Shown: positions 19,109-28,494, numbered from the stretch's first letter. The stretch is 64,000 nt of DNA from Bifidobacterium breve (GCA_945878725.1 CAMCTY010000006.1:40780-104779); one strand, 5' to 3'. Numbers and translations: made by a program. Notes: a model not told the origin generated them from the letters alone.

Positions 19109-20452
19109 GTGACTACCGATTGGTACCCAACTTCATGGCATGACTTCCCGGCTGCGCAGCAGCCGCAATGGGCCGATCGGGTCGCCTTCGACGCGACTAT
19201 CGACGTGCTCGGGTCACTCCCGCCCCTCGTCTTTGCGGGCGAGGCCCGTCGCCTCACCGCCGATCTTGGCAAGGTCGCGCTCGGCGAGGCCTTTCTTCTC
19301 CAAGCGGGAGATTGCGCCGAATCGTTCGACGCCTTCTCCGCCGATGCCATTCGGGACAAGCTCAAGGTCATTCTTCAGATGGCCGTAGTCCTCATGTACT
19401 CATCGGGAGTCCCTGTCGTAAAGGTCGGCCGAATTGCCGGCCAGTTCGCGAAACCCAGATCAGCCGCCGACGAAACAATCGGCGACATCACCTTGCCATC
19501 GTTCCGTGGCCACATGGTCAACGACATCGCCTTTACTGACGAAGCGCGCGTGGCCGATCCGCAGCGACTCATCACCGCGTACCACCAGTCCGCATCCACT
19601 CTCAATCTGGTCCGCGCGTTCACGAAGGGCGGATTCGGAGATCTGTCCCGCGTGCACGCCTGGAATCAGGAGTTCGTCGCGTCAAGCGCCGAAGGTCAGC
19701 GTTACGAAGAAGTCGCCGCTGGTATCGAACGAGCCCTCCAGTTCATGTCCGCATGCGGCGTCACCACCGAATCAACGCCGCAGTTGCACACCGTCGACGT
19801 CTCAACCAGCCACGAAGCGCTCATTCTCGGATACGAGGAAGCCCTTACGCGTCGCGACTCACTGACCGGCGACTGGTACGACTGCTCGGCGCACATGCTT
19901 TGGATTGGCGAGCGCACACGGCAACTCGACGGCGCGCATGTGCACTTCCTTTCCGGCGTGCGTAACCCGATCGGCTGCAAGATCGGGCCAAGTGTCAGCG
20001 CCGATGAGGTTCTCGCCCTCTGTGAAGCGCTCAATCCCGAACGCATACCTGGTCGCCTCACGCTGATCACTCGGATGGGCGCCGACAAGGTGGGCGACGC
20101 ACTTCCGCCGCTGCTCCGAGCCGTCCGCGACGCGGGGCACCCCGTCGCCTGGGCCTGCGACCCAATGCACGGAAATACGTTCACCGCACCTAGCGGTCGC
20201 AAGACGCGTCACTTCGATGACGTCCTGCGCGAGATCGCCGGATTCTTTGAAGCTCATCGCTCCTGCGGAACATGGCCGGGTGGAGTGCACATCGAACTCA
20301 CCGGCGACGACGTAACCGAATGTCTCGGTGGCGCCGAGGAGATCCTCGATGCCGATCTCGGCACCCGCTACGAGACGATGTGCGATCCTCGACTGAACGC
20401 CAGGCAGTCGCTCGACCTCGCCTTCCGCGTGGCTGAACTCCTCCGTCCCTGA
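19109..20452 (+). CDS. aroG: 3-deoxy-7-phosphoheptulonate synthase, class II
   Basis: 447 aa; first step of the shikimate pathway (PEP plus erythrose 4-phosphate to DAHP). It is the class II (plant/actinobacterial) type: QAGDCAESF, VVKVGRIAGQFAKPRS, SFRGHMVNDIAF, ALTRRDSLTGDWYDCSAHMLWIGERTRQLDGAHVHFLSGVRNPIGCKIGPSV, and WACDPMHGNT with the metal/substrate residues. All blocks look intact. The start is GTG 19109; a strong hairpin ends 9 bases upstream. It is about 60 bp behind the sigma gene and monocistronic. Confidence 0.95.
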   Translation: MTTDWYPTSWHDFPAAQQPQWADRVAFDATIDVLGSLPPLVFAGEARRLTADLGKVALGEAFLLQAGDCAESFDAFSADAIRDKLKVILQMAVVLMYSSGVPVVKVGRIAGQFAKPRSAADETIGDITLPSFRGHMVNDIAFTDEARVADPQRLITAYHQSASTLNLVRAFTKGGFGDLSRVHAWNQEFVASSAEGQRYEEVAAGIERALQFMSACGVTTESTPQLHTVDVSTSHEALILGYEEALTRRDSLTGDWYDCSAHMLWIGERTRQLDGAHVHFLSGVRNPIGCKIGPSVSADEVLALCEALNPERIPGRLTLITRMGADKVGDALPPLLRAVRDAGHPVAWACDPMHGNTFTAPSGRKTRHFDDVLREIAGFFEAHRSCGTWPGGVHIELTGDDVTECLGGAEEILDADLGTRYETMCDPRLNARQSLDLAFRVAELLRP

Positions 20453-20572
20453 ACGCCCGAGGAATTTTCGGCAATTACCGACCTGTTGGGTCGACATTCA
20501 AGATCTGCGGGGCTAGATTGTTGACCAATCAGCTCAGGTATTCCCTCTCCCCCGGAAGCGCAGCCCACTTTC
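20453..20572 (+). promoter_or_regulatory. Promoter/leader region of the sulfite reductase operon
   Basis: 120 bp. Candidate boxes: TAGATT (20514-20519) and TATTCC further down, which would leave a leader of 30-50 nt. A small inverted repeat CGACC...GGTCG lies near 20479-20493. I see no ribosome site near ATG 20573 and no recognisable riboswitch. Confidence 0.35.
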
Positions 20573-22342
20573 ATGGCCGATCTTATTCTCGACGCAGAGA
20601 TGTCCGCAGACATCGCCAAATTTGAACAGCAGTTGAAGCGCTATCTCGACGGCGATCTCGACGATGACGTTTTTCGCGTCTTCCGACTGAACAACGGGAT
20701 CTACGGCCAGCGCCAGGGCGGCCACAACCAGATGATCCGGATCAAGGCGCCCTACGGAACAATCACGAGTGCGCAGCTCGATCGCATGGCATCCATCGCC
20801 GATGAGTTCTCTCGGGGCTGGGGTCACATCACCACTCGTCAGGCGATCCAGTTCCACTTCGTTCAACTTGAGCGCATCCCCGATCTGCTTCGCGAGATTG
20901 CCCTCGTTGGCATGACCAGCCGCGAGGCCTGTGGCGACACTGTTCGCAATGTGCAGGGCTGCCATCTTGCCGGTGCCTGCCCCAGCGAGATTCTCGATGT
21001 CACGCCGTGGGCCGAGGCCGCCTTCCGTCACTTCCTGCGCAATCCAATCGGTCAGCGCCTCCCCCGCAAGTTCAAGATCAACTTTTCCGGCTGCGCCACC
21101 GACTGTGGCCAAGCGATGTTCAACGACGTTGGCATCATCGCCACGACGCGAACACTCGATGACGGAACGATCGAAGCCGGTTTTCGGGTGTACATCGCCG
21201 GCGGGCTCGGAGCGAACCCGCACGCCGCGCTTGCGCTCGAACCGTTCACGCCTCGCGAAGATCTTCTGCCCACTATCGAAGCCGTACTGCGCGTGTTCGA
21301 ACAGAACGGCAACCGCGACAACAAATTGCGAGCCCGCATGAAGTGGGTTGTCGACAACCTCGGTTTCGAAGAGGTCCAGCGTCGGGTTCTCGCTAGTCGC
21401 AAGTTCCTCCTCGGTTCGTCGACATGGCCCGGAGGCATCCCCGAGGCCGTCCTCACCGCTGGCGATGCTCCTGCTGGGCTTTCGACCACAGTCGCAGCAA
21501 CTCCCATGGGCCAGGGAACTCCCGTCCTGCTGCGTCGGCCCGGCGCATTCGCTCGGTGGGAAGATTCCAACGTCATTCGTGGTGTTGCCAAGGGAACCGT
21601 TTCCGCTATTGCCTACGCCAAGCTCGGCGATGTCACCTCAGCCCAGTTCCGAGGTCTTGCCTCGATCGTGCGTGAGTTCGGGGTCGACATCCGCGTCACC
21701 AACCGACAGAACTTCGCGATCCGCAATCTGACCAACGAACAACTTCCGATGCTCTTTGATCGCCTCACGGCCATCGATATGGCATCGCCATCGGCCGAAC
21801 TTGTGAGCGATGTTGTCGCCTGTCCGGGCGCCGACACCTGCAACCTTGCGGTAACTCAGAGCCGCGGGCTCGCCGACGCCATTGACGTTGCCCTTCAGGC
21901 CGAGGGTCTCGCCGAAGTTGGCGGCCTTCGCATCAACATCTCCGGCTGCACCAACTCGTGTGGCCAGCACCATGTCGCCGACATCGGGTTCCATGGCGCG
22001 GAGCGTCGTGCCCACGGCAAGTCAGCGCCGGGCTACCAAATGCTCCTCGGCGGTTACGTCGGTGAAGAGCAGATCCACTTCGCTGAGAAGTCCACCCGTC
22101 TTCCGGCCAAGTCCGCCCCTGAAGCCGTCGTGCGCATCGTCCGCCAATTCAACGACGAACGCACCGCCGGCGAATCCTTCCGCGGATGGCTTGACCGATC
22201 CGGCGGCGCCAAGGGCATCGGTACCGCACTTAAGGAACTCGACCAGTTCCCTAAGCCGGACGAAAACCCCGACTTTTATGTCGACTTTGATGAGACCTCC
22301 CCTTACGAGGCGGAGATCGGCGAATCCGAGTGCGCAACATGA
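20573..22342 (+). CDS. Siroheme nitrite/sulfite reductase, probably assimilatory sulfite reductase
   Basis: 589 aa, two homologous halves. Reduces sulfite to sulfide with six electrons from ferredoxin through a coupled siroheme-[4Fe-4S] centre. The C-terminal half has the expected C-x5-C (C417, C423) and C-x3-C (C459, C463). The substrate-binding basic residues are in the N-half (HITTRQ, TVRN, PRKFKI). Unusually, the N-half also has complete C-x5-C (C130, C136) and C-x3-C (C174, C178) sets, which are lost in mycobacterial NirA/SirA as I remember it. The neighbour cysH (ATGA overlap) argues for sulfite rather than nitrite as substrate. Confidence 0.85.
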   Translation: MADLILDAEMSADIAKFEQQLKRYLDGDLDDDVFRVFRLNNGIYGQRQGGHNQMIRIKAPYGTITSAQLDRMASIADEFSRGWGHITTRQAIQFHFVQLERIPDLLREIALVGMTSREACGDTVRNVQGCHLAGACPSEILDVTPWAEAAFRHFLRNPIGQRLPRKFKINFSGCATDCGQAMFNDVGIIATTRTLDDGTIEAGFRVYIAGGLGANPHAALALEPFTPREDLLPTIEAVLRVFEQNGNRDNKLRARMKWVVDNLGFEEVQRRVLASRKFLLGSSTWPGGIPEAVLTAGDAPAGLSTTVAATPMGQGTPVLLRRPGAFARWEDSNVIRGVAKGTVSAIAYAKLGDVTSAQFRGLASIVREFGVDIRVTNRQNFAIRNLTNEQLPMLFDRLTAIDMASPSAELVSDVVACPGADTCNLAVTQSRGLADAIDVALQAEGLAEVGGLRINISGCTNSCGQHHVADIGFHGAERRAHGKSAPGYQMLLGGYVGEEQIHFAEKSTRLPAKSAPEAVVRIVRQFNDERTAGESFRGWLDRSGGAKGIGTALKELDQFPKPDENPDFYVDFDETSPYEAEIGESECAT

Positions 22343-23022
22343 GCCTCACCAATCTCTCGGCGCCCGAGTTCACCGACGCCCAACTTGCCGCTCTCAGCGT
22401 TCAGTTCGAGACGTGGTCGGCCGAAGCAATCATCGAATGGGCGGTCGAAAACTTCGCTCCCCATCTCGCCCTCACCGCATCGATGACTGATGCTGTCCTC
22501 ATTGATCTCGCGGTCAAGGTTGACCCTGCCACTGAAGTCGTATTCATCGACACCGGTTACCACTTCGCCGAGACCCTCGAAACCGTCGAGCAGGTTCGCC
22601 GTCGTTACGGTCTCAACCTTCGCATCATGACCGTCCAACGACAGGACGAACCCCTGTGGCAAGCCGATCCCGAGAACTGCTGCACCGCAGTCAAGGTCGG
22701 CCAGCTCGATCGTGCCCTCACCGGCAAAGCCGCATGGATGAGCGGATTGCGACGGGCCGAGGCCGACTCACGGGTCACCGCTCCCCTCGTCGCCCGTGAT
22801 TTGCGAGGGCTCATCAAGATCAATCCGATCGCCATGTGGTCCGACGAGGACGTCCAGTCGTACATCGAAACCAACGACGTCATCCTCAACCCGCTCATCG
22901 AACAGGGATTCACCTCGATCGGTTGTCAGCCCTGCACCCAGCGTCCGACCGATTCAGACGATGCACGTTCTGGTCGCTGGGCCGGAACCGCCAAGACCGA
23001 GTGCGGGCTACACCTTCTCTGA
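22339..23022 (+). CDS. cysH: Adenylyl-sulfate (APS) reductase, CysH family
   Basis: 227 aa. Reduces APS to sulfite with thioredoxin. Seen: VVFIDTGYHFAETLE (PP-loop-related core), the cysteine pairs ENCCTAVK and GCQPCTQRP that bind [4Fe-4S], which marks the APS-type rather than the PAPS-type enzyme, and the C-terminal catalytic-cysteine tail KTECGLH. Start ATG 22339 overlaps the sulfite reductase stop (ATGA), so APS-to-sulfite and sulfite-to-sulfide steps are translationally coupled. No ATP sulfurylase genes follow; the next gene is convergent 36 bp away. Confidence 0.94.
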   Translation: MSLTNLSAPEFTDAQLAALSVQFETWSAEAIIEWAVENFAPHLALTASMTDAVLIDLAVKVDPATEVVFIDTGYHFAETLETVEQVRRRYGLNLRIMTVQRQDEPLWQADPENCCTAVKVGQLDRALTGKAAWMSGLRRAEADSRVTAPLVARDLRGLIKINPIAMWSDEDVQSYIETNDVILNPLIEQGFTSIGCQPCTQRPTDSDDARSGRWAGTAKTECGLHLL

Positions 23023-23058
23023 CACGCTGACATCCGAGTGCTGGTGTTGGCGATTGAA

Positions 23059-24534
23059 TCACTCCAGGATGTCGACGAACTTCTCGAGTTGACGAAGGTT
23101 GCGGCATTCGTAAATGCCGTCACAGTGAGCTCCGTACTCACCGACGATTGAATCACCGGTATCCCAGTACGCACGCGGCTCGGGATTCAACCAGTACAGA
23201 TGGCGCGACTTCTTGTTGATTTCCGAGATCACCCAAGATTGTGACGCGTGGTAATTGTTCCGAGCATCGCCCAAGATGATCACGGTCGTCTTCGGACCGA
23301 CTTCACGGCCGTACTTCTCCCAGAAAACCTCGAAGGCGTGACCGTAATCGGAATGCCCGTCGACCCATACGACATCTGCTTCGGTGTTGACGCGGTGGAT
23401 CGCATCGCTGATGTCCTCGACACCCTCAAAGAATCGAGTGACCTCGTCGAGTCCGTCAATGAACACGAACGAGCGGACCCGCGAGAACTGTCCGGATATC
23501 GCGTAGACGAGTTGGAGCGTAAAGCGCGCGAACGCGGCGACTGATCCGGAGATGTCTGCGATCACGAAGATCTCGGGCTTGGCCGGACGTGGATAGCGGA
23601 ACTGCGGATCGGCGGGGACGCCGCCGTAGCTCAGGGACTTGCGCACGGTGGCTCGGAAGTCGAGCGGACCCTTCCGGCCGTGACGACGTTTACGCGCTAG
23701 ACGGACTGCCAGCTTGCGGGTAAGCGGATACATCGCCTTGCGGAGACCGAGTAACTCTTCACGGCTCGCGTGCATGAAGTCGACGTCTTCAGGAAGAGGT
23801 TTGCGAAGCGTTTTGGCCATCGCCTCAACGCCGCGATCGGCGACGAGGCGGCGACGGATCTCCGCCTCGATTTCCTTCTTCAACTTGTCGATGCGATTCT
23901 CGAATTCGTCGCGCTCGAGCCGCTCCTCAAGGGGAGACATCGGTTCAGGAGCGTCATCGTTCGACTCGTCCATCAACCGCTGGAGGATCGAGTCAAGATC
24001 GAGATTGCGAAGCGTGCGGTAGAGGTAATACGTGCCGCCCACGGGACGGCCCGGCTCCATGCCCGCGAACCGAGTCACCGCCTGCCGGGCCAGCGCGCGC
24101 ATCATGGCGTTATCGCCTTGCTTCAAAGCCTGGAAAAGCATCTCCGCCATCTGCTCGGGTGACATCGCTTCACCGCCACCACCACCGGCACCGGCGCCCG
24201 CCGCGTCGGGATTGGCCTGGGCATCGTCATCGTCGTCGGTATCGGGAAGGTCGAGCGCGTCGCCGCCCAGCGAATACTGCTTTCCCCTCAGCGAGAAATA
24301 CACCTCGAAGACGGTTTCGAACGCCCGCCAATGTGAGTTGTTCTTCACGAGGGTCGCGGCCAGCGCGTACTTAAACGCGTCGCGATCTTCGAGTGGGATA
24401 TGCGTGATCGCCTGCATCGCATCAAGATTCTCCGTGAGGCTCACGGGAAGCCCGGCCGCGCGCAATTCGACGATGAACCCCGTGAGGAGTTCGAGCATCG
24501 GCGATTCGGCGACGGGTGCGTCAGACGGAGTCAT
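23059..24534 (-). CDS. VWA domain protein, CoxE-like
   Basis: 491 aa cytoplasmic protein. N-terminal part (1-80) begins LLTGFIVELRAAGLPVSLTENLDAM, a CoxE hallmark; then an acidic, Gly-rich linker (about 95-125), a helical charged region with LEERLERDEFENRIDKLKKEIEAEIRRRL (probable coiled coil), and a C-terminal von Willebrand A domain with MIDAS DISGSV and a second motif VILGDARNNY. CoxE proteins act with MoxR-type AAA+ ATPases, and in carboxydotrophs CoxD/CoxE help mature the CODH metal site. It lies 8 bp behind the MoxR gene, so the pair works together; its client is unknown. Confidence 0.85.
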   Translation of the reverse strand: MTPSDAPVAESPMLELLTGFIVELRAAGLPVSLTENLDAMQAITHIPLEDRDAFKYALAATLVKNNSHWRAFETVFEVYFSLRGKQYSLGGDALDLPDTDDDDDAQANPDAAGAGAGGGGGEAMSPEQMAEMLFQALKQGDNAMMRALARQAVTRFAGMEPGRPVGGTYYLYRTLRNLDLDSILQRLMDESNDDAPEPMSPLEERLERDEFENRIDKLKKEIEAEIRRRLVADRGVEAMAKTLRKPLPEDVDFMHASREELLGLRKAMYPLTRKLAVRLARKRRHGRKGPLDFRATVRKSLSYGGVPADPQFRYPRPAKPEIFVIADISGSVAAFARFTLQLVYAISGQFSRVRSFVFIDGLDEVTRFFEGVEDISDAIHRVNTEADVVWVDGHSDYGHAFEVFWEKYGREVGPKTTVIILGDARNNYHASQSWVISEINKKSRHLYWLNPEPRAYWDTGDSIVGEYGAHCDGIYECRNLRQLEKFVDILE

Positions 24535-24542
24535 GATGACGG

Positions 24543-25445
24543 TTACGAAGTTCTCGGAACGCCGGGGCGTCGTTGGTTCGTGTCGGCAGAGAATTCCTTC
24601 GTCGCACGGGTGATGTCGCTCTGGTACTTCAGAAGAATATTGAGTGTCTCGATTGCTTCAGCCTCGGTGATCGTGTCGACGCCGAGAAGCAGGAGCGTGC
24701 GAGCCCAATCGATCGTTTCCGAAACCGACGGCGACTTCTTGAGTTCAAGTTGGCGGATGGAACGAACAATCCGGGTGACCTGATCGGCAAGATTGTCGGT
24801 GATCTCAGGAACCTTCGTGAGCACGATTTCCTTTTCCCGTTCCATGTCGGGATAGTCGATGTGCAGGAACAGGCATCGGCGCTTCAGAGCCTCCGAAAGT
24901 TCGCGTGTGTTGTTCGACGTGAGGAACACCATCGGAATCTGCTTGGCTTCAATCGTGCCAAGTTCAGGAATGGAGACCTGATAGTCGGAGAGAATCTCGA
25001 GAAGAAGCGCTTCGGTCTCGACCTCGACGCGGTCGACCTCGTCGATCAGCAACACAACCGGCTCGTCCGACGTAATCGCTTCGAGCAACGGACGGGTGAG
25101 CAGGAACTCATCGGAGAAGATGTCGGTCTCGATGTCCTCCCACGTGGATTCGTTGTTCCGCTCGGCCTGAATACGAAGAAGCTGCTTCTTGTAGTTCCAC
25201 TCGTACAGCGCCTTCGACTCGTCGAGGCCCTCGTAACACTGGAGACGGATGAGTCGGGCGCCGAGGATCTCGGCAACGGACTTCCCCAGCTGCGTCTTTC
25301 CGGTGCCGGCCGGACCCTCGACGAGAATCGGCTTTCCGAGGCGATCGGCGAGGAACACGACCCCGGCGATTGCCTCATCGGAGAGGTAGTCCACCCCTCG
25401 CAGGCGCGTGGTGACTGATGCCGGTGATTCGAAGCGGTAATCCAT
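24543..25445 (-). CDS. MoxR-family AAA+ ATPase
   Basis: 300 aa. Seen: Walker A GPAGTGKT (about residues 43-50), LQCYEGLDESKALYEWNYKKQLL (family-specific), Walker B VVLLIDEVDR, sensor 1 FLTSNNTRELSEALKRRC with arginine finger, and C-terminal lid. The YEGLD..KALYEWNY block is typical of the CoxD/MoxR group. It drives remodelling of protein clients together with the VWA partner encoded 8 bp downstream. ATG 25445 has TAGATT 6 bases upstream, so it is probably leaderless. No substrate enzyme is encoded next to the pair. Confidence 0.92.
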   Translation of the reverse strand: MDYRFESPASVTTRLRGVDYLSDEAIAGVVFLADRLGKPILVEGPAGTGKTQLGKSVAEILGARLIRLQCYEGLDESKALYEWNYKKQLLRIQAERNNESTWEDIETDIFSDEFLLTRPLLEAITSDEPVVLLIDEVDRVEVETEALLLEILSDYQVSIPELGTIEAKQIPMVFLTSNNTRELSEALKRRCLFLHIDYPDMEREKEIVLTKVPEITDNLADQVTRIVRSIRQLELKKSPSVSETIDWARTLLLLGVDTITEAEAIETLNILLKYQSDITRATKEFSADTNQRRPGVPRTS

Positions 25446-25451
25446 CCGAGA

Positions 25452-25457
25452 AATCTA
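25452..25457 (-). promoter_or_regulatory. -10 box for the moxR-VWA operon (leaderless type)
   Basis: TAGATT on the minus strand, 6 bases before ATG 25445. Confidence 0.5.
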
Positions 25458-25525
25458 CAAGCCCGCCGGGCCTCGACCCGATTCCAGCCAATGGCCGCCG
25501 GGGAACGAAACTAAGCGATCCGAAA

Positions 25526-26794
25526 TCAGCCCCGGGTCTGACCCGTCCCGTGGACGATGTACTTGGCGCAGGTCAGCTCGCGCAGACCCATTGGGCCACG
25601 GGCATGAAGCTTTTGGGTTGAGATGCCGATCTCGGCACCGAATCCGAACTCCTCGCCGTCGACGAACCTTGTCGAGGCATTCACGAGCACTGCGGCGGCG
25701 TCGACCTCAGTCGTGAATCGCTCGGCCGCTTCTAGTGATTTCGTGATGATGGCTTCGGAATGACCTGAGCTATAGCGAGCTATGTGGTCGATCGCTTCAT
25801 CGAGGGAACCCACGACCTTCACGGCCAGACGAAGATCGAGGAACTCGGTCGACCAATCTTCATCGGAAGCGGGAGTTGCGCCCGGAAGTAACGCAAGCGC
25901 CTTCTCGTCAGCAAGAAGTTCGACGCCCTCCAGCGCTGCTTGTGCCATCGGAAGGAACTTCTCCGCCAAATTGGCATTCACCAGAAGCGTCTCCGCCGCG
26001 TTGCAAACCGACGGACGCTGCATCTTGGCGTTGACGATGATTCTCGACGCCATTTCCAGATCGGCGTCGTCATGCACGTAGACGTGGCAGTTTCCGTCAC
26101 CATCGATGACGAACGGGACCGTCGCATTGTCGAGAATCGAACGAATGAGAGATGGGCCGCCACGAGGAATGAGGCAATCGATTGAACCGCTCTGCTGCAT
26201 GAACTCAACTGCCGCGTCGCGTGATGTGTCCTCGACCAGCACAACAGAATCGGCGGGCAGCCCGGCCGATGCGATCGCCTCGCGCACTACCGAGGCAATC
26301 TCGATGTTCGAATCGATGGCACCCGACGATCCGCGAAGAAAGGCGGCGTTACCGGACTTGAGACACAACCCGGCCGCATCCGACGTGACGTTCGGTCGGT
26401 TCTCGTAGATGATCGCAACGACTCCCAGCGGAACTCGGACTCGTCGAATCTTGAGGCCGTTCGGGCGAACCCAACCATCAAGAACTTCGCCAACCGGATC
26501 AGGCAAACCGGCGACCTGACGAAGACCAGAGGCCATTGAGTCGATACGTGCTGGCGTAAGCCTGAGCCGATCGACGACGGTGGCCGAGACACCCTCGGAT
26601 TCGGCACGGGCCACATCCGTCTCGTTAGCTCGCAGAATCGAGCTGGAGCGAGCCACGAGAAGATCGGCCGCGGCGACCAACGCGGCGTTCTTCTGCTCGG
26701 TCGAGGCGGTGGCCAGAATTCTCGACGCTGCCTTCACCCGGATACCAAGCTCGGCGACGGACGCGAATTCTTTGCTGTTCCCTGAGATGCTCAC
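25526..26794 (-). CDS. proA: Gamma-glutamyl phosphate reductase
   Basis: 422 aa; NADPH-dependent second step of proline synthesis. Seen: LGVVAIIYENRPNVTSDAAGLCLKSGNA, LIPRGGPSLI, HVYVHDDADLEMA, the catalytic-cysteine block QRPSVCNAAETLLV, and FGFGAEIGISTQKLHARGPMGL near the end; complete. The frame is open to 26905, but homology starts at GTG 26794 (SISGNSKEFASVAELG) with TACCCT 7 bases upstream, so I choose this start. It is split from proB (about 1.7 kb away) by the divergent murJ. Confidence 0.96.
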   Translation of the reverse strand: MSISGNSKEFASVAELGIRVKAASRILATASTEQKNAALVAAADLLVARSSSILRANETDVARAESEGVSATVVDRLRLTPARIDSMASGLRQVAGLPDPVGEVLDGWVRPNGLKIRRVRVPLGVVAIIYENRPNVTSDAAGLCLKSGNAAFLRGSSGAIDSNIEIASVVREAIASAGLPADSVVLVEDTSRDAAVEFMQQSGSIDCLIPRGGPSLIRSILDNATVPFVIDGDGNCHVYVHDDADLEMASRIIVNAKMQRPSVCNAAETLLVNANLAEKFLPMAQAALEGVELLADEKALALLPGATPASDEDWSTEFLDLRLAVKVVGSLDEAIDHIARYSSGHSEAIITKSLEAAERFTTEVDAAAVLVNASTRFVDGEEFGFGAEIGISTQKLHARGPMGLRELTCAKYIVHGTGQTRG

Positions 26795-26801
26795 GAGCGA
26801 A

Positions 26802-26807
26802 AGGGTA
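26802..26807 (-). promoter_or_regulatory. -10 box for proA (leaderless type)
   Basis: TACCCT on the minus strand, 7 bases before GTG 26794. Confidence 0.5.
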
Positions 26808-26875
26808 CTCCGGGGCTGAAAGCCCCTTCCGTGATCAGCTCGGCAATGACACCCGAAGTTTGGGTTGGGCCGAAC

Positions 26876-26881
26876 TAGGTT
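26876..26881 (+). promoter_or_regulatory. -10 box for murJ (leaderless type)
   Basis: TAGGTT on the plus strand, 8 bases before ATG 26890. Together with the proA box it forms a compact divergent promoter pair within 95 bp. Confidence 0.45.
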
Positions 26882-26889
26882 GATTTGCG

Positions 26890-28491
26890 ATGAGCGGATC
26901 TCCAAGTGCCCCGCACCAGCCTCGCTCGGGGGGCCATCTTCTTCGCTCGAGCGCCGTCGTCGCAGCCGGCACCGGCCTCAGTCGGCTCACCGGGTTCGGG
27001 CGTGTTGCCGTCATGGCGTACGTCCTCGGTACGGCTGCGCTAGCCGAGGCCTACAACCTCGCCAACAACACACCGAACCTTCTTTACGATCTCGTTCTCG
27101 GCGGGATCCTGTCGGCAACGCTCGTTCCCGTTGTGGTCGATCACATGTCGCGTGATGACAAGGATGGGATCAATGCCGTCGCTACGGTCATCACCGTTGT
27201 ACTTCTCGCCACAACCGTCATTGGCATGGTGGCGGCACCCGCAATCATTTGGCTATTCAACCTGAGTGCGCCGGCGGGCCAGTATTCGCAGCAGGCCAAA
27301 GTCGCAGTTCCCCTTCTCATCCTTTTCGCACCTCAGATCCTCTTCTACGGGTTGACCGCACTCGGCACCGCCCTTCTCAACGCCAAACGTTCATTTGCTG
27401 TTGCCGCCTTTGCTCCAGTTCTCAACAACGTTGTCGTCATCTGCCTTTTCCTTGCGCTTCCGCGTCTCGCCGGTGGCGATGCACCCACGTTCGACCAGGT
27501 ACGCGACGACACCGGACTGCTCCTGCTTCTCGGCCTGGGAACAACAGCCGGCATTGTCGCGATGACCGCCGTGCTCTGGCCGGCGATTCGACACGCCGAC
27601 ATCCGCCTCCGTTGGAACTTCGACACTCGCCATCCCGCCGTGCGCGAGATCGGGCGCCTTTCCGGATGGACGTTCGGTTATGTCGTTACCAACCTGATCG
27701 CCTACATGGCAATCCAAACATTTGCCAACGGCGTCGACGGCGTCACGATCTATGGGTATGCGTGGTTGTTCTTCCAACTTCCGTACGGTCTCTGGACTGT
27801 CTCCGTGATGACCAGTTACACCCCCGAGCTTTCCGCGCTGCACTCATCCGGTAACGCCGACGGACTCCGGATTCGCTTCGAATCAGGTCTCCGACTCATC
27901 CTCGTGTTTGTGCTCCCGGCAACAGTTGGCATGGCGCTCCTAGCCGATCCGATCGTCAGCGTCGTTCTCGAACACGGAGAGTTCTCAAACGCAGCCGCGA
28001 CAACAACGGGCGACGCACTTGTCGCCTTTGCTATCGGACTGCCGGCCTTCTCGTTGTTCCTCTTCTCGATGCGCGGTTTCTATGCGCAACGCGACACACG
28101 AACACCGTTCTTCATCAACCTCGCCGAAAGCATCCTTGCCGTCGCACTCGCAGCGATCCTCGTTGATCGATTCGAAGTAGTCGGCCTCGGTGCAGCTGGA
28201 TCGATTGCCTACAACGTCTTCGCTCTCGTCGCCGTCGTCGTCCTCCGGCGTAGAATCGGACCCTTCCTCAACCGCAGTTCGTTCATTGCCATCGCTAAAC
28301 TCGTCGGGGCAAGCGCCATCATGGGCCTGGTCGTTTGGGCGACCATGAGCGTCTTGTCGACCGGGTCACTCGCCACAGTCATCGTCGCAACAACGATCGG
28401 CCTCGCGTCCTATCTTCTTGCCCTCACCGCACTGCGCTCCACGGAAACGACCGCGCTTATCGGTCGATTCCAACGTCGATCGAAGCGCTGA
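26890..28491 (+). CDS. murJ: Lipid II flippase MurJ (MviN family)
   Basis: 533 aa polytopic membrane protein of the MOP superfamily; moves lipid II across the cytoplasmic membrane for peptidoglycan synthesis. Seen: N-terminal GTGLSRLTGFGRVAVMAYVLG (MurJ signature with the conserved Arg), AYNLANNTPNLLYDLVLGGILSATLVPV, about 14 hydrophobic helices, and RGFYAQRDTRTPF in the middle, a strong family motif. The long cytoplasmic kinase-like extension of mycobacterial MviN is absent. It is divergent from proA and convergent with proB (3 bp between stops, with no visible terminator). Confidence 0.93.
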   Translation: MSGSPSAPHQPRSGGHLLRSSAVVAAGTGLSRLTGFGRVAVMAYVLGTAALAEAYNLANNTPNLLYDLVLGGILSATLVPVVVDHMSRDDKDGINAVATVITVVLLATTVIGMVAAPAIIWLFNLSAPAGQYSQQAKVAVPLLILFAPQILFYGLTALGTALLNAKRSFAVAAFAPVLNNVVVICLFLALPRLAGGDAPTFDQVRDDTGLLLLLGLGTTAGIVAMTAVLWPAIRHADIRLRWNFDTRHPAVREIGRLSGWTFGYVVTNLIAYMAIQTFANGVDGVTIYGYAWLFFQLPYGLWTVSVMTSYTPELSALHSSGNADGLRIRFESGLRLILVFVLPATVGMALLADPIVSVVLEHGEFSNAAATTTGDALVAFAIGLPAFSLFLFSMRGFYAQRDTRTPFFINLAESILAVALAAILVDRFEVVGLGAAGSIAYNVFALVAVVVLRRRIGPFLNRSSFIAIAKLVGASAIMGLVVWATMSVLSTGSLATVIVATTIGLASYLLALTALRSTETTALIGRFQRRSKR

Positions 28492-28494
28492 GAA

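Noticed and set aside
20453..20572. Riboswitch (SAM or cobalamin type) before the sulfite reductase
   Set aside because: Only a small hairpin is present; none of the conserved riboswitch cores could be recognised in 120 bp.
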